Below are positions 6,852 to 7,338 of a stretch of DNA of 7,338 nt, one piece after another. The notes under the pieces are model-generated. The model searched no databases and was not told the DNA's origin. It saw only the letters and a list, made by a program, of their open reading frames with translations. The position numbers and the translations under genes are program-made. The stretch's first letter is position 1. Each line of letters starts with the position of its first letter. Source of the stretch: an uncultured Panacagrimonas sp. Lineage in GTDB: Bacteria > Pseudomonadota > Gammaproteobacteria > Nevskiales > Nevskiaceae. Where the stretch lies: NCBI GenBank assembly GCA_946481265.1, contig CAMLNE010000217.1, positions 1-7,338 of the forward strand. Reading direction: 5' to 3'.

Positions 6852-7183
6852 CAGGGTTGCTTGGGCGCGTTCGTCGTGTCGGCGCCCGAGGAGGAGTGGT
6901 TCGCCTTCGTGTTCGTCTTTTCCGAACCGACGTCGGCCGAACTGGCCGCCGACTTGTCCATCCGCGTCTTCGGGACAGACGCCTCCTCCTGCGCCTCGGG
7001 ACGGACGGGCTGGCCGGGAACGAGCTTCCCGGAGTTCGAGACCGCCGGATCGGTCTCCGGCTGACTCACCGGCGCCTGCTGCGAAGACTTCGACGCCTGC
7101 GAGGCATCGTCCCCGGCCTGCACCCACAAGGGCATGGCGGCCATCACGGCGATGGCCAGGGTGGGAATCGATCGACGGTTCAT
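6851..7183 (-). CDS. Small exported protein, low-complexity, unknown function
   Basis: The 110-residue product starts with a typical Sec signal peptide: a basic start (MNRR), a hydrophobic core (TLAIAVMAAMPLW, 8-20) and a probable signal peptidase I site after VQA at residue 23. No lipobox cysteine is present, so it is not a lipoprotein. The mature part of about 87 residues is hydrophilic and rich in Ser, Ala, Gln, Lys, Thr, Asp and Pro. It lacks cysteine and has almost no aromatic residues, so it is probably disordered in the periplasm or outside the cell. A slightly less polar segment, KLVPGQPVRPE, lies at 53-63. A strong AAAGGAG stands 6 nt before the ATG, and a terminator overlaps the stop, so this looks like a real single-gene unit. 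I recognise no family. It is separated from the AAA+ gene by 313 bp and a terminator, so they are probably not one operon. Confidence 0.75.
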   Translation of the reverse strand: MNRRSIPTLAIAVMAAMPLWVQAGDDASQASKSSQQAPVSQPETDPAVSNSGKLVPGQPVRPEAQEEASVPKTRMDKSAASSADVGSEKTNTKANHSSSGADTTNAPKQP

Positions 7184-7189
7184 GACGCG

Positions 7190-7196
7190 CTCCTTT
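7190..7196 (-). promoter_or_regulatory. Strong ribosome binding site of the small exported-protein gene
   Basis: On the minus strand AAAGGAG ends 6 nt before the ATG at 7183. It is the best Shine-Dalgarno match in the window and fixes the start of this small gene. Confidence 0.8.
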
Positions 7197-7218
7197 ACGT
7201 GGACTCTTGCGAGGGAGC

Positions 7219-7233
7219 GCTGCTGTCAGCAGC
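7219..7233 (-). other. Short hairpin in the leader of the small exported-protein gene
   Basis: GCTGCT and AGCAGC are perfectly complementary and enclose a 3-nt loop. The hairpin lies about 35 nt upstream of the ATG and could form in the 5' leader if transcription starts beyond it. No promoter was identified between 7234 and the terminator to the right. Confidence 0.35.
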
Positions 7234-7280
7234 TTGCGTTCCCATCCCGGGCTTTTCCGAGCGGACGCACAAACTGCCGA

Positions 7281-7311
7281 CAACAAAAAGCCCGCAGTCG
7301 CGGGCCTGTTG
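7281..7311 (-). terminator. Intrinsic terminator of a minus-strand gene beyond the right edge
   Basis: The arms GCCCGC (7290-7295) and GCGGGC (7300-7305) enclose a 4-nt loop. Read on the minus strand, the stem is followed by TTTTTGTTGT, a canonical U-tract. CAACA (7281-7285) and TGTTG (7307-7311) can pair as an outer stem. The direction means that it ends a transcript entering from the right of the window and insulates the small exported-protein gene from it. Confidence 0.82.
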
Positions 7312-7313
7312 TT

Positions 7314-7337
7314 GCTTTGTCGCTTTGTTGCTTGGTG
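7314..7337. repeat. Three 8-bp tandem units next to the terminator
   Basis: GCTTTGTC, GCTTTGTT and GCTTGGTG follow each other without gaps. The stretch is AT-richer than its surroundings and may be the 3' end or 3' UTR of the gene entering from the right. The window ends here, so the full extent of the repeat cannot be seen. Confidence 0.45.
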
Positions 7338-7338
7338 C

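Noticed and set aside
6634..7179. An 11-bp sequence CGATCGACGGT occurring at 6634-6644 and again at 7169-7179
   Set aside because: The second copy lies inside the start of a coding region, and one 11-mer match in GC-rich DNA is weak evidence for an attachment site or operator.
6643..7185. A 180-codon + strand frame antisense to the small exported-protein gene
   Set aside because: The translation is Arg/Pro/Ser-rich and featureless, with no ribosome binding site. The minus strand instead has a signal peptide, a strong Shine-Dalgarno and a terminator.
6792..7286. A 164-codon - strand frame overlapping the small gene
   Set aside because: It has no family character, runs through the terminator region, and competes with the much better supported small exported-protein frame.

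Overview
The window is GC-rich and gene-dense, with strongly G/C-biased third codon positions. The run thioredoxin-like protein - aroQ - accB - accC is a typical gammaproteobacterial order. The class I FBPase and the pyrophosphate-type phosphofructokinase resemble xanthomonad (Xanthomonas/Lysobacter/Rhodanobacteraceae-like) proteins as I recall them. I therefore infer a gammaproteobacterium near Xanthomonadales; this was not tested by any search.

Left and centre (1-5195, + strand): the C-terminal part of a TlpA/thioredoxin-fold protein lies at the left edge. A 100-bp gap follows, then aroQ (type II 3-dehydroquinase, TTG start), accB (biotin carboxyl carrier protein), accC (biotin carboxylase), a 103-bp spacer holding a perfect inverted repeat, fbp (class I fructose-1,6-bisphosphatase) and a PPi-dependent phosphofructokinase. 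Spacing is tight within aroQ-accB-accC (5 and 13 bp) and within fbp-pfk (22 bp). These look like two transcriptional blocks, or one long unit with a hairpin between them. Together they cover a shikimate-pathway step, the first half of acetyl-CoA carboxylation (which commits carbon to fatty acids) and the fructose-6-phosphate/fructose-1,6-bisphosphate node.

Right (5221-7183, - strand): a convergent gene encodes a 438-residue protein. It has an unrecognised N-terminal alpha/beta region and a C-terminal AAA+ domain of the sigma-54 activator type. Its GAFTGA loop reads GAFPGA, its Walker B box reads DESH, and it has no DNA-binding domain after the AAA+ lid. It is the least ordinary gene here. A 313-bp GC-rich stretch without a convincing gene follows, with short inverted and direct repeats. 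Then comes a small gene for an exported, low-complexity, probably disordered protein, with a strong ribosome binding site and its own terminator overlapping the stop codon.

Right edge: a clear intrinsic terminator on the - strand belongs to a gene beyond the window. No rRNA, tRNA, CRISPR array or insertion sequence was seen.
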